From UBA2387 sp019454665 (GTDB lineage: Bacteria > Armatimonadota > Fimbriimonadia > Fimbriimonadales > Fimbriimonadaceae): 64,000 bases of DNA. How positions within the stretch are numbered: position 1 is the first letter of the stretch; each line of letters starts with the position of its first letter. The stretch spans positions 124,001 to 188,000 of the forward strand of contig BTVX01000002.1 in the NCBI GenBank assembly GCA_045862995.1. The letters run 5' to 3'. The position numbers and the translations under genes were made by a program. Below are positions 53,636-61,417 of the stretch, one piece after another. Under the pieces are notes generated by a model, which worked only from the letters and a program-made list of their open reading frames with translations, ran no database searches and was not told the origin of the DNA.

Positions 53636-54324
53636 GGAAGGTCCTGGTGACGGGTGCGACCGGCGGCATCGGCCGTGCGCTCGTTCCGCTCCTCGCGCCT
53701 TCATCTAGCCTGTTCCTTACGGGCCGCGACCCGGTGAAGCTAGACGAGGTGGCCCGCGAAGCGAGGTCTGCAGGGAACGATGTTTCAGCGCTGGCCCTGG
53801 ACCTCATGGCCCCGGGAGCCGTCCAGACGTTGGCGTCCTGGCTCGGTGGCTCGGTGGACGTTTTGGTCAACAACGCGGGCGACGTGCAGTTCTGCCCCTA
53901 CGAATCGCAGCCCTGGTCCGCGGCTCAGCGTGAACTCCGTTTGAATCTCGAGGTGCCGATGGAACTGGTTCACGCTTTGTTGTCGGGCATGCTCGCCAGG
54001 GGGCAGGGCCGGATCGTCAACGTGTTGAGCATTGCGGCGAAAGAGACGTTCGCCGGGGCGGCGGCCTACTCGGCAGCCAAGACCGGACTGTTGGCGTTCA
54101 CGCGCTGCCTGAACAAGGAGACCCGGACGCGCGGCGTCCACTCGGTCGCGCTGCTGCCCGGCGCAACGGATACGGCCCTCTGGGACCGCCAGCAGGGCGG
54201 CCCGCCACGCGACAGGATGCTGCCCGCGTTTGCCGTAGCCGAGGAGATCGTCCGCTTGAGCGACCTGCCCGCCGACCGTGCGGTGGACGAAGTCGTCCTC
54301 CTCCCGCCAAACGGCGTGCTGTAA
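53632..54324 (+). CDS. Short-chain dehydrogenase/reductase, possible pterin reductase
   Basis: The 230-residue SDR has the classical signatures: TGATGGIGRAL at residue 7, NNAG at 80-83, Ser133, and Y-x-x-x-K at Tyr146-Lys150 (YSAAKTGLL). It is coupled by ATGA to the pterin synthase, and no gene follows on this strand. By analogy with PTPS plus sepiapterin reductase it could complete tetrahydrobiopterin-like synthesis. That is inferred from context, since SDR substrate cannot be read from these motifs. Confidence 0.85.
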   Translation: MRKVLVTGATGGIGRALVPLLAPSSSLFLTGRDPVKLDEVAREARSAGNDVSALALDLMAPGAVQTLASWLGGSVDVLVNNAGDVQFCPYESQPWSAAQRELRLNLEVPMELVHALLSGMLARGQGRIVNVLSIAAKETFAGAAAYSAAKTGLLAFTRCLNKETRTRGVHSVALLPGATDTALWDRQQGGPPRDRMLPAFAVAEEIVRLSDLPADRAVDEVVLLPPNGVL

Positions 54325-54336
54325 CGCGGACGAACG

Positions 54337-54585
54337 TCAGCGGCCGCCGAGCACTTGCTGCTTGGCCTGCTCGGGGATCGTCGGGTTGTTGCGCAGGTTG
54401 TCGTAGCCCGTGTTCTGTTGCGTGGGCGTCCCCTGCTGTCCCGGCTTGGGCGCTTGCGGGCTGGAGTACGTGTTTTGCTCCTTGGAGGGGTCCACGCGGA
54501 CCGTCGTGACGGGTGTATCGCTTTGCCGGCAACCGGCAACGCAACCCACGGCGATGAGGGCGAGAAGGATGGTTCGGTTCTTCAT
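54337..54585 (-). CDS. Small lipoprotein
   Basis: The 82-residue protein has a lipoprotein signal peptide ending VAGC (Cys19) and a Gln/Pro/Asn-rich tail with no fold signature (KPGQQGTPTQQNTGYDN). It begins 66 bases after the pilin-like gene and is probably the last member of the LacI-controlled unit. Function unknown. Confidence 0.65.
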   Translation of the reverse strand: MKNRTILLALIAVGCVAGCRQSDTPVTTVRVDPSKEQNTYSSPQAPKPGQQGTPTQQNTGYDNLRNNPTIPEQAKQQVLGGR

Positions 54586-54650
54586 CGTGACTTTGGGGCG
54601 TCGGCCCTGGGCACTGGCCCAGAGACCGACGCAGAGAGAGGTGAACGACG

Positions 54651-55511
54651 TTACTTGTACTCGCCCCAGGCCGTATCGTGGATTTCGATGCGGTCGGCTT
54701 GCGTCCAGTTGGTGTTCGTGCGCGGGTTGATGCCGTAGCGCGAACCCCAGTCGTCCCGATTCGGGTTGGTGATGTCCAGGGTTGCGAGAGGCGCCTTGGA
54801 CTTCGCGTGGCCATCGAGCCACACCCAGGCGACCTGCTTGCCCACGGCATGGATCGGGCCGTTCGGATCGGCGGGGCAGTTCTGCGAGCCGCCGACGGTG
54901 ATGCACCACGAGTTGCCCGGATCGCCCAGAGCCTTGCCTTCGATGGTGGAAAGGAAGCTCGGCTTCAGGTCGTTCCAGCGCGCGCGGCTGGGGATGATGA
55001 TCAGGGTTCCCGCCGGTTCGTCCACGATCGAGGGCGAATCAATGCCCTCGGGCGTCCACTGGCCCGCGCAACGGCCGTTGGCGAAGCCGATGATCGCCGT
55101 GTTCACGGCGAAGTTCGTGGCGTACGCGTGGAGGGTGCCCTGCGGATCGGTGTACTGATCCACGTGATAGTTCTGGGCCGCGAACGGGTTCGTGAGGTCG
55201 GTGAGCATCTCCTTGCTCTTGAAGTAGGGGTACATGGCGTGACGCCAGCTGTAGAACTGGAGTCCAGGGGTGCCCCAGTCGCACGCGGGGTACTGCGGGA
55301 AGCCGAAGAAGCTCTTGATCAGCGCGTCGTCGTAGTCGTTCATGTAGATCATGAGCGCCGTGGCGACCTGCTTCGAGTTGCTCAGGGCGACCGTCTTCTT
55401 GGCGGCCGTCTTGGCTTGAGCGTAGACGGGGAAGAGCATCGCCGCCAGAATCGCGATGATCGCGATGACGACGAGCAGTTCGATGAGCGTGAATGCCTTG
55501 CGGATTTTCAT
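54651..55511 (-). CDS. Prepilin-type cleavage/methylation protein (DUF1559-like)
   Basis: The 286-residue protein starts with a type IV prepilin signal: MKIRKA followed by FTLIELLVVIAIIAILAAM. It has the conserved Glu five residues after the cleavage site, with Ala rather than Gly before it. The C-terminal body is the large beta-rich domain found in Armatimonadota and Planctomycetes pseudopilins (DYDDALIKSF, VWLDGHAKSKA). Such proteins are numerous in these phyla and are exported to the surface; their role is unclear. The start overlaps the LacI regulator stop by ATGA. Confidence 0.88.
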   Translation of the reverse strand: MKIRKAFTLIELLVVIAIIAILAAMLFPVYAQAKTAAKKTVALSNSKQVATALMIYMNDYDDALIKSFFGFPQYPACDWGTPGLQFYSWRHAMYPYFKSKEMLTDLTNPFAAQNYHVDQYTDPQGTLHAYATNFAVNTAIIGFANGRCAGQWTPEGIDSPSIVDEPAGTLIIIPSRARWNDLKPSFLSTIEGKALGDPGNSWCITVGGSQNCPADPNGPIHAVGKQVAWVWLDGHAKSKAPLATLDITNPNRDDWGSRYGINPRTNTNWTQADRIEIHDTAWGEYK

Positions 55512-56539
55512 GGGATGAGAAGGTCCTCCTGTGGACGTGCGGTGCTGGCTCGAACGACGAGCTCGGTGGGAAAAACGCGGCTGGCCGGCGGTTCTTGACC
55601 TTCGACCAAGGCGACAAGCGCGGACGTGGCGGCGGCGGCGATCTCGATCACCGGCTGGCTCACCGTCGTGATGGGCGGCTGGACGATGCCGCTGTAGGGC
55701 GACATGTCGAATCCGGTGATGCTGATGTCTTCGGGCACCCGAAGCCCGGCGGCTTGCACCGTGTGCATCGCGCCGACGGCCATTTCATCGTTCGCGCAGA
55801 CGATGGCGGTGGCTCCGCTCCCTCGCCGGAGCAACTCGGCCATCGCCAACGCCCCGCCCTCCATCGTGAAGTCGCCGTTGACGATGGACTCGGGTGGACA
55901 GGGAAGGCTCTGCGATCGGAGAAACGCTTCGAAGCCACCGCGCCGCGCGATGGCGTCGTCCATCTCGGGACGGCCGGCGATGTGGGCGAATCGGCGGTGT
56001 CCTAGCGCAAAGAGGTGCTCCATCACGAGCCGGATGCCGCCTTCGTTGTCCGGGCTGAACGACGGGAGCCCTTCGTGGGGCGCGATCGAAACGCAGACGC
56101 AGGGGAGGCCCGATGCCGCCAACTGCCGAGTGGCGTCCTCGCCGAGGCTCGGCGCGATGAAGATGGCTCCGTCCACGCGGCCGTCGAGCAGGTAGCCCAA
56201 CATGGCCTCGGTGTCGGCGGCCTCGAATCGGGTGAAGATGACCAGGTCTTGGTGCAGGTCGTTGGCCGCGTTGGCCACGCCGCTGAGCGCGTGCTGCAGG
56301 TAGGGGCTGAGGAAGACGTTGTGGGTGATTCCGGGTGGCACGACCCCGATGGTGTGGCTCCGGCCCGTGATCATCGAACGGGCGACGCGGTTGGGTCTGT
56401 AGTTCAGTTCGCGGGCGGCTTCCAGCACCCGCTCGCGGACGGCCTCGGGCACGGGACGCGGGCCACCGTTCAGCGCGTAGCTCACGGTGCTGACGCTGAT
56501 GTTGAGTCGGGTCGCGATGTCCTTGATGGTGACGGCCAC
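55508..56539 (-). CDS. LacI-family transcriptional regulator
   Basis: The 343-residue regulator has the LacI helix-turn-helix at its N-terminus (TIKDIATRLNISVSTVSYALNG, hinge NYRPNRVARSM). A periplasmic-binding-like effector domain follows (SHTIGVVPPGITHNVFLSPY, GFDMSPYSGIVQPPITTV). The GTG at 56539 has a GGAAGG ribosome-binding site. CG-centred palindromes typical of LacI operators lie between its promoter and its start, so it most likely represses itself and the coupled pilin-like gene. The effector is probably a sugar or nucleoside; not determined. Confidence 0.93.
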   Translation of the reverse strand: MAVTIKDIATRLNISVSTVSYALNGGPRPVPEAVRERVLEAARELNYRPNRVARSMITGRSHTIGVVPPGITHNVFLSPYLQHALSGVANAANDLHQDLVIFTRFEAADTEAMLGYLLDGRVDGAIFIAPSLGEDATRQLAASGLPCVCVSIAPHEGLPSFSPDNEGGIRLVMEHLFALGHRRFAHIAGRPEMDDAIARRGGFEAFLRSQSLPCPPESIVNGDFTMEGGALAMAELLRRGSGATAIVCANDEMAVGAMHTVQAAGLRVPEDISITGFDMSPYSGIVQPPITTVSQPVIEIAAAATSALVALVEGQEPPASRVFPTELVVRASTARPQEDLLIP

Positions 56540-56553
56540 AGTGCCTTCCGATA

Positions 56554-56583
56554 CGTTTCGCGAAACGATTCGCGAAACGTTTC
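56554..56583. promoter_or_regulatory. Tandem LacI-type operators
   Basis: Two perfect palindromes lie 20 bases apart. CGTTTCGCGAAACG is at 56554-56567 and GAAACGTTTC at 56574-56583, with TTCGCGAA overlapping at 56569-56576. Both have the central CG typical of LacI-family operators. They cover the region from the transcription start to the ribosome-binding site of the regulator gene. Confidence 0.75.
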
Positions 56584-56585
56584 TC

Positions 56586-56614
56586 AGTATAGCGCGCTTC
56601 TTCGGGATTCGCAA
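56586..56614 (-). promoter_or_regulatory. Promoter of the LacI/pilin-like unit
   Basis: On the minus strand TTGCGA (56609-56614) and TATACT (56586-56591) are separated by 17 bases. Transcription would start near 56579, inside the operator cluster, consistent with autorepression. Confidence 0.7.
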
Positions 56615-56718
56615 GTCCCCCCGCGAAAAAACCCGCTCGCGGCCCGGGACGCCCGTGGGGTTTGGCGTGGGCTACGCGCGGAACCCCGCCGAACCAACCC
56701 GAATGCCTCACCCGCTGG

Positions 56719-56724
56719 TAGACT
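56719..56724 (+). promoter_or_regulatory. Candidate extended -10 of nuoD
   Basis: TAGACT preceded by TGG (TG-n form) ends 5 bases before the first ATG and 11 before the second. The transcript would have almost no leader, which favours the ATG at 56736 as the start. Confidence 0.35.
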
Positions 56725-56729
56725 TTCGG

Positions 56730-57959
56730 ATGTCCATGAGCAGCGCGCCCCAAGCCTTCATGCCCTCGACCGAGACCGTGTTCCAGCGCACCGGCGAGAA
56801 CACGATGATCGTGAACATGGGGCCCCAGCACCCCAGCACGCACGGCGTTCTCCGCCTGATCTGCGAGCTCGAAGGCGAAGTCATCATCCAGTGCAAGTGC
56901 GTCATCGGCTACCTGCACACGGGGATGGAGAAGGAGGCCGAATACCAGCAGTACCACAAGTGCGTCGTGATGACCGACCGCATGGACTACCTGAACGCGA
57001 ACGGCAACAACCTGGCACATGCGCTGGCCGTCGAAAAGCTGCTCGGCTGCGAAATCCCCAAGCGGGGCCAGTACCTGCGCGTCATCCTGGCCGAGCTCAG
57101 CCGCATCGCCTCCCACTGCGTTTGGCTGGGCACGCACGGGCTCGACCTGGGCGCGATGACCCCGTTCTTTTACATCATGCAGCAGCGGGAGATGATCCTC
57201 GACATGTTCGAGATGTTCTCCGGGGTGCGCATGATGCCCAGTTGGATCGTCCCCGGCGGACTGCGCGGCGACATGCCCGACGGCTTCGACGTGAAGCTCA
57301 ACGCGTTCCTCAGGGATTTCCCCGGCGAGCTCGAAGTGGTGGAAAACCTGCTGGTCGAGAACCCGATTTGGAAGGAGCGGACCATCGACGTCGGCGTGCT
57401 CACGGGCAAGCAAGCGCTCGAACTCGGATGCTCCGGCCCCATCGCGCGGGCCAGCGGCGTGGCGTGGGACCTACGCAAGAGCAACCCTTATTCCAGCTAC
57501 GAGGACTTCGATTTCCAGATTCCCGTGGGACACCACGGCGACGTGTACGACCGCTTCTTGGTGCGCATCGCCGAAATGAAGGAGTCGTGCAAGATCATTC
57601 GGCAGGCGCTCGATGGATTGCCCGAGGGCCCTTGGAACACCTCGGACCGCAAGATCGCGCCGCCCCCGCGCGCCGAATTGGATTCCTCGATGGAATCGCT
57701 GATCCACCACTTCAAGCTGGTCACCGAGGGCTACCGCCCGCCGGTGGGCGAGGCCTACGCGGGGATCGAGGGCTCGAAGGGCGAGCTGGGCTTTTACATC
57801 GTGAGCGATGGCTCGAACCGCCCGTATCGGTGGCACGAGCGGCCCTCTTCGTTCATGAATTTGAAGACGCTGGAAGTGCTGGCCGTCGGCCGCCTGATCG
57901 CCGACCTGATCGCGATCATCGGCTCGATCGACATCGTGCTCGGCGAGATCGACCGGTGA
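56730..57959 (+). CDS. nuoD: NADH-quinone oxidoreductase subunit D (49 kDa)
   Basis: NuoD is the quinone-site subunit of respiratory complex I and derives from a hydrogenase large subunit. The 409-residue protein has NMGPQHPSTHGVLRL near residue 29, ELSRIASHCVWLGTHGLDLGAMTPFFY, and the C-terminal ending IIGSIDIVLGEIDR of the family. ATGs at 56730 and 56736 are both possible. No other nuo gene is in the window: upstream is the divergent LacI unit and downstream a HicB-like gene. The subunit must therefore assemble with products encoded elsewhere. Confidence 0.96.
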   Translation: MSMSSAPQAFMPSTETVFQRTGENTMIVNMGPQHPSTHGVLRLICELEGEVIIQCKCVIGYLHTGMEKEAEYQQYHKCVVMTDRMDYLNANGNNLAHALAVEKLLGCEIPKRGQYLRVILAELSRIASHCVWLGTHGLDLGAMTPFFYIMQQREMILDMFEMFSGVRMMPSWIVPGGLRGDMPDGFDVKLNAFLRDFPGELEVVENLLVENPIWKERTIDVGVLTGKQALELGCSGPIARASGVAWDLRKSNPYSSYEDFDFQIPVGHHGDVYDRFLVRIAEMKESCKIIRQALDGLPEGPWNTSDRKIAPPPRAELDSSMESLIHHFKLVTEGYRPPVGEAYAGIEGSKGELGFYIVSDGSNRPYRWHERPSSFMNLKTLEVLAVGRLIADLIAIIGSIDIVLGEIDR

Positions 57960-57960
57960 G

Positions 57961-58227
57961 GTGAGCGGCTCGACCTTGCGATTGACGTCATTGACCTCGT
58001 TGTCCGCAATCACGTACCCCATCGTTCTGGAGCTGGAAGAAGACGGGCGCACCAGCGTTTACGCCCCGGACCTGCCGGGTTGCGCGAGTTGGGGCGAAAC
58101 GCGCGAGCAGGCGATCGAGCGCATCCGCGAGGCCATCGAACTGTGGATCGAATCCGCCCTTGAAGACGGCGACCCGCTCCCGCAGCCGGGCGGGACGGTG
58201 GCGTACGTGCAGATCGCGAGGCGATAG
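57961..58227 (+). CDS. HicB-like antitoxin-family protein
   Basis: The 88-residue protein matches the HicB/UPF0150 partial RNase H fold: YPIVLELEEDGRTSVYAPDLPGCASWGETREQAIERIREAIELWIE is nearly consensus. HicB proteins normally neutralise HicA mRNA interferases; no hicA is adjacent. The start is uncertain: GTG at 57961 adds about 17 unconserved residues, and the gene may start at an internal TTG. The C-terminus lacks the DNA-binding extension, so it is a solitary short HicB. It is 1 base after nuoD and 2 bases before the next gene. Confidence 0.75.
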   Translation: MSGSTLRLTSLTSLSAITYPIVLELEEDGRTSVYAPDLPGCASWGETREQAIERIREAIELWIESALEDGDPLPQPGGTVAYVQIARR

Positions 58228-58229
58228 GG

Positions 58230-58778
58230 ATGATGAGAGGGCCGCAGGCAAGTCAACAACTGACAAAGCGACAGGAGCAAATGAGGAAGAGTGTAAGGAC
58301 TTGTGCGCGCATCGTAACCCACATCGACCTCTTCCGCACGCTGGCGAATGCTCCAATCAAAGACAGCGAGACCATTTTGTTCATTAGAGATGCGATCGTA
58401 TCTATAGCTATGCTTGAGTTTACGGCTATCCTTGAACAAGAAGGCGGCAGGAGATATACTAAGTGCGGATTGACCAAAGATGATCTAGAGGCCTTATGGA
58501 CAAGCAACATGTCTGGTTTGGCTTATGATCAATACCTGATTGACATCAAATCGATCCGAGACAAGGCCATCGCACATCAGGATCATTTTCGCGATAAGTT
58601 GCACGTTCCAGATCTTGAGCCCATGCTATCCTTCGCCGTGAACCTACACGTTCACCTCGTAGCTCTTTGTGACTCACAGAGCATTGTGCTCGACAGCCGC
58701 CGAGACTTGCCTGGGTTGCGTTCGCACATGAGCCGAGAGGCATGCGAATTGGTACGGAAGCTGACCAACGATGCGTAG
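58230..58778 (+). CDS. HEPN-like protein of low GC, possible defence or toxin protein
   Basis: The 182-residue all-helical protein contains R-D-K-A-I-A-H-x-D (Arg110 to His116), which fits the R-x(4-6)-H motif of HEPN ribonuclease domains. IRDAIVSIAMLEFTAILEQEG and YDQYLIDIKSIRDKAIAHQDHF resemble AbiU2-type HEPN proteins. The gene is visibly lower in GC (about 47-50%) than its surroundings, a sign of transfer. It follows the HicB-like gene by 2 bases. Whether the pair forms a toxin-antitoxin unit is an inference from layout. Confidence 0.6.
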   Translation: MMRGPQASQQLTKRQEQMRKSVRTCARIVTHIDLFRTLANAPIKDSETILFIRDAIVSIAMLEFTAILEQEGGRRYTKCGLTKDDLEALWTSNMSGLAYDQYLIDIKSIRDKAIAHQDHFRDKLHVPDLEPMLSFAVNLHVHLVALCDSQSIVLDSRRDLPGLRSHMSREACELVRKLTNDA

Positions 58779-58919
58779 CTTGCCAGTGGGGGGGGCAAGG
58801 GGTTGAAACCAGCTCAGTTCTCTGGTGTCGCTCGCTATCCTCCATGCTCCTGACCCGGTCGGTATTCGCGGTAATTCCCTCGATGACGAGCCCCGATCGC
58901 CTTGTTCAGCAGGCATTCG
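58779..58919. other. Short gap with a G7 run, no gene
   Basis: This 141-base convergent gap between the HEPN-like and SUFU genes includes a run of seven G at about 58789. No terminator hairpin or conserved ORF was recognised. Confidence 0.3.
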
Positions 58920-59537
58920 TCACGCCACTGGTCTGCGGTCTAAGTCGGAGTAAGGGTAATAACCCTTGTCTTTGAGTCTTTGCAGGAGATTCGCGCCGCC
59001 CCGCTTGCGGGCGTACTTCATCTCCGACCGGAACACCTCGATGACGGCCATCAGCCCGAACTCGGCCGGCTCGTTTGCCGAATAGGACGGGTAGCCGTCG
59101 AAGATCAGGCACCGCCCGCCGACCCTTGGCATGTCCGATGGGAACTCGCAGGTTTCATTCGGATGGAGGGTCGCCTGCGCGCTATAGGGAGCGATGTGAT
59201 TGAGGATGGCCTGGATGCGGGAGTGCGCTTCGCCAAACGGGTGGGATTTGTCTCTCGCTGCATCCAAGTCAATCGGGTGTCGGGTGAACATCACCAACTC
59301 GTAGCAGCGGTACACCGAATTCGAGGAGCCCACCCCAGGCATCTCGGACAGTTCTTTGGTGGCGATGGCCGTCCCCCGAATCCGGTTCGGGTAGTAATAA
59401 AGGTCCAAGCCGCCGCCGACAGCGTACGGCACGATGGCGTGCATCACCATTTCGTGCTCTTTGCCGAGCATCTGCTCCATCAGCGCGGACTTGCGGTCGA
59501 ACCACTGCTGCTCAAGGGATTCACTTTGCTCTTCCAT
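58920..59537 (-). CDS. Suppressor-of-fused (SUFU) domain protein
   Basis: The 205-residue protein matches bacterial SUFU-domain proteins: GGLDLYYYPNRIRGTAIATKELSEMPG, a VYRCYELVMFTRHP strand, then CLIFDGYPSYSANEPAEFGLMAVIEVFRSEM and the ending LLQRLKDKGYYPYSDLDR. In bacteria SUFU proteins are often immunity or stress proteins linked to polymorphic toxins. No toxin was recognised beside it. The ATG at 59537 has a GGAG ribosome-binding site; the frame is open to 59603 without a better start. Confidence 0.8.
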   Translation of the reverse strand: MEEQSESLEQQWFDRKSALMEQMLGKEHEMVMHAIVPYAVGGGLDLYYYPNRIRGTAIATKELSEMPGVGSSNSVYRCYELVMFTRHPIDLDAARDKSHPFGEAHSRIQAILNHIAPYSAQATLHPNETCEFPSDMPRVGGRCLIFDGYPSYSANEPAEFGLMAVIEVFRSEMKYARKRGGANLLQRLKDKGYYPYSDLDRRPVA

Positions 59538-59769
59538 TCGGTCACACTCCGGGTCCTGAACCACTGGAGCACTGCGCATGATGCATCCAATTGGGACTCT
59601 CACCGAGACGGAAGGCCGAATCGAGCTTCATGGACGGCGCCAGCGATGCAATGTTGGACGGCGTTCAGTAACCCATAGGTTACACCCACTCGCTTTCTCG
59701 ATGGGTGCGTCAGCTTGGGAAAGCGTCGAATCAAACGCGGAAATCGTCGCATTGGTGTGAATTCCGGTT

Positions 59770-59775
59770 TATAAT
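59770..59775 (+). promoter_or_regulatory. -10 box of the carbonic anhydrase gene, leaderless arrangement
   Basis: A consensus TATAAT lies exactly 8 bases before the ATG at 59784 with no Shine-Dalgarno sequence, so transcription should start at or within about two bases of the start codon. No good -35 box was found. Confidence 0.55.
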
Positions 59776-59783
59776 CGGACTCT

Positions 59784-60449
59784 ATGAAGCTCGGAGTCCC
59801 CATTCTCGCGTTCGGCATGCTCTCTTCGGCCCTCCTGCTCGGTTGCGGAGGAAGCACGGCCGAGCCCACCGGGGGCGGCACGCCTGGCGGGCCGATGACC
59901 GCGGACCAGGCGCTTGCCATGCTGCACGAAGGCAATGCCCGCTTCGTCCGCCGCCCCGCGAGCGTGCCCAACCCCACCCGGCACGAGCGGACCGAGACGG
60001 CCAACCACCAGGAGCCTTTCGCCCTCATCGTGGGCTGTGCCGATTCGCGCACGGGCCCGGAAATCGTGTTCGACCAATCCATCGGCGATCTGTTTGTGGT
60101 CCGCGTGGCTGGCAACGTGATTGACGACTTCGCGCTCGGAAGCATCGAATACGCCGTCGAGCACTTGGGCACGCGTCTGATCGTCGTGATGGGCCACGAG
60201 CGTTGCGGAGCCGTGACGGCCGCCATGGACGACGAGGATGCGCCGGGCTACATCGGTTCGCTGGTCCGCGCGATCCGCCCTGCCGTCGAGGCCTCCAAGG
60301 GCCGCGAAGGAGACCCCCTGGAGAACGCGGTCGTCGAGAACGCGGCGCGCGCGGCGGAGGAGATCCGGAGCAAAGCCCACCTCACCGCCGACACGCGAGT
60401 CGTCACGGCCTACTACGACCTGGACACGGGCGTCGTGCGGTTCGACTAA
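59784..60449 (+). CDS. Beta-carbonic anhydrase, exported lipoprotein
   Basis: The 221-residue enzyme interconverts CO2 and bicarbonate. Zinc ligands and active-site dyad are complete: Cys85, Asp87 and Arg89 in VGCADSRTGPEIVF, then His138 and Cys141 in MGHERCGAV. Unusually the N-terminus is a lipoprotein signal (SALLLGC, Cys21) with a Gly/Thr/Pro linker, which places the enzyme outside the cytoplasm. It is convergent with accA, sharing 4 bases at the stops. Bicarbonate is the substrate of acetyl-CoA carboxylase, but with export the link is probably not direct. Confidence 0.92.
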   Translation: MKLGVPILAFGMLSSALLLGCGGSTAEPTGGGTPGGPMTADQALAMLHEGNARFVRRPASVPNPTRHERTETANHQEPFALIVGCADSRTGPEIVFDQSIGDLFVVRVAGNVIDDFALGSIEYAVEHLGTRLIVVMGHERCGAVTAAMDDEDAPGYIGSLVRAIRPAVEASKGREGDPLENAVVENAARAAEEIRSKAHLTADTRVVTAYYDLDTGVVRFD

Positions 60450-61417
60450 GCGCCGTCGAAGCGGCCCATCGCTCGGAACTTCGCGTAGCGTTGCTCGCGG
60501 AGCGTCCGACCGTCGAGCCCGGTCAGGGCGTCGAGGTGCTCTTTCACCGCGTCCCGCACGGCATGGATGGCCTGCTGCGGGTCGCGGTGCGCGCCGCCCT
60601 TGGGCTCGGGCACGATGGCGTCCACCAGCCCGAGTTCCAGGGCGCTTTCAGCGGTGAGCCGGAGCGCCGCCGCCGCCTGCGGCCCCTTTTCGGGGTCGCG
60701 CCAGAGGATCGCCGCGCACCCCTCGGGCGGGATGACGCTGTAAATCGCGTGGTCCTGCATCAGCACGCGGTTGCCCACCGCGATGCCGATCGCGCCGCCG
60801 CTGCCCCCTTCGCCGATGATCACCGACACCACGGGCACCTCGAGCTCGAACATCTTCATGGTCGAGGCGGCGATGGCTTCCGAGATACCCCGGCTTTCGC
60901 TTTCCACCCCTGGGTCGGCGGCGGGCGTGTCCACAAACGTGATGATGGGCATCCCGAAACGGCACGCCATGTCGAACAAGCGGATGGCTTTTCGGTAGCC
61001 TTCCGGCTTGGCCATGCCGAAGTTGCGGAATTGCCTTTCTTGGATGTTACGGCCCTTTTGGTGGCCGACCACCATCACCGGCCGCCCGTTGAAGAACCCC
61101 GGTCCTCCGACGATCGCATGGTCCGCACCATACCGCCGGTCCCCGTCGAGTTCGGTGAACTCGGTGATCAGAGCCGTCACATAGTCGAGCGTGTAGGGTC
61201 GGCGCTCGGCTCGGGCGACCAGCGTCTTTTCCCAAGGTCCCAAGCGGCTGTAGCGGACGTCGATGTAGCGGTCTCGCCGGGCCTTGACTTCGGCCAACCT
61301 GGCGCCTAGTTCGTCTTGCTTGTCCTCGGGCGAGGTGGCGATGAGGGCTTCGATCTTGGCGATCGCCTCGTCCAATTCGATAAGCGGCTTTTCCCACTCT
61401 TTCCAGGTCTTAGCCAT
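60446..61417 (-). CDS. accA: Acetyl-CoA carboxylase carboxyltransferase subunit alpha
   Basis: AccA with AccD transfers CO2 from biotin on AccB to acetyl-CoA. The 323-residue protein has the N-terminal helical hairpin WEKPLIELDEAIAKIEAL. PYTLDYVTALITEFTELDGDR and the crotonase-fold core QERQFRNFGMAKPEGYRKAIRL follow. The oxyanion region IGEGGSGGAIGIAVGNRVLM is also present. The start overlaps the end of accD by 8 bases, so alpha and beta subunits are made together. accB is 48 kb away, and accC was not found in the window. Confidence 0.97.
   Translation of the reverse strand: MAKTWKEWEKPLIELDEAIAKIEALIATSPEDKQDELGARLAEVKARRDRYIDVRYSRLGPWEKTLVARAERRPYTLDYVTALITEFTELDGDRRYGADHAIVGGPGFFNGRPVMVVGHQKGRNIQERQFRNFGMAKPEGYRKAIRLFDMACRFGMPIITFVDTPAADPGVESESRGISEAIAASTMKMFELEVPVVSVIIGEGGSGGAIGIAVGNRVLMQDHAIYSVIPPEGCAAILWRDPEKGPQAAAALRLTAESALELGLVDAIVPEPKGGAHRDPQQAIHAVRDAVKEHLDALTGLDGRTLREQRYAKFRAMGRFDGA

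Noticed and set aside
58742..58975. 77-aa ORF between the HEPN-like and SUFU genes
   Set aside because: It overlaps the HEPN-like gene end in another frame and the SUFU gene end on the opposite strand, and has no resemblance to known proteins.
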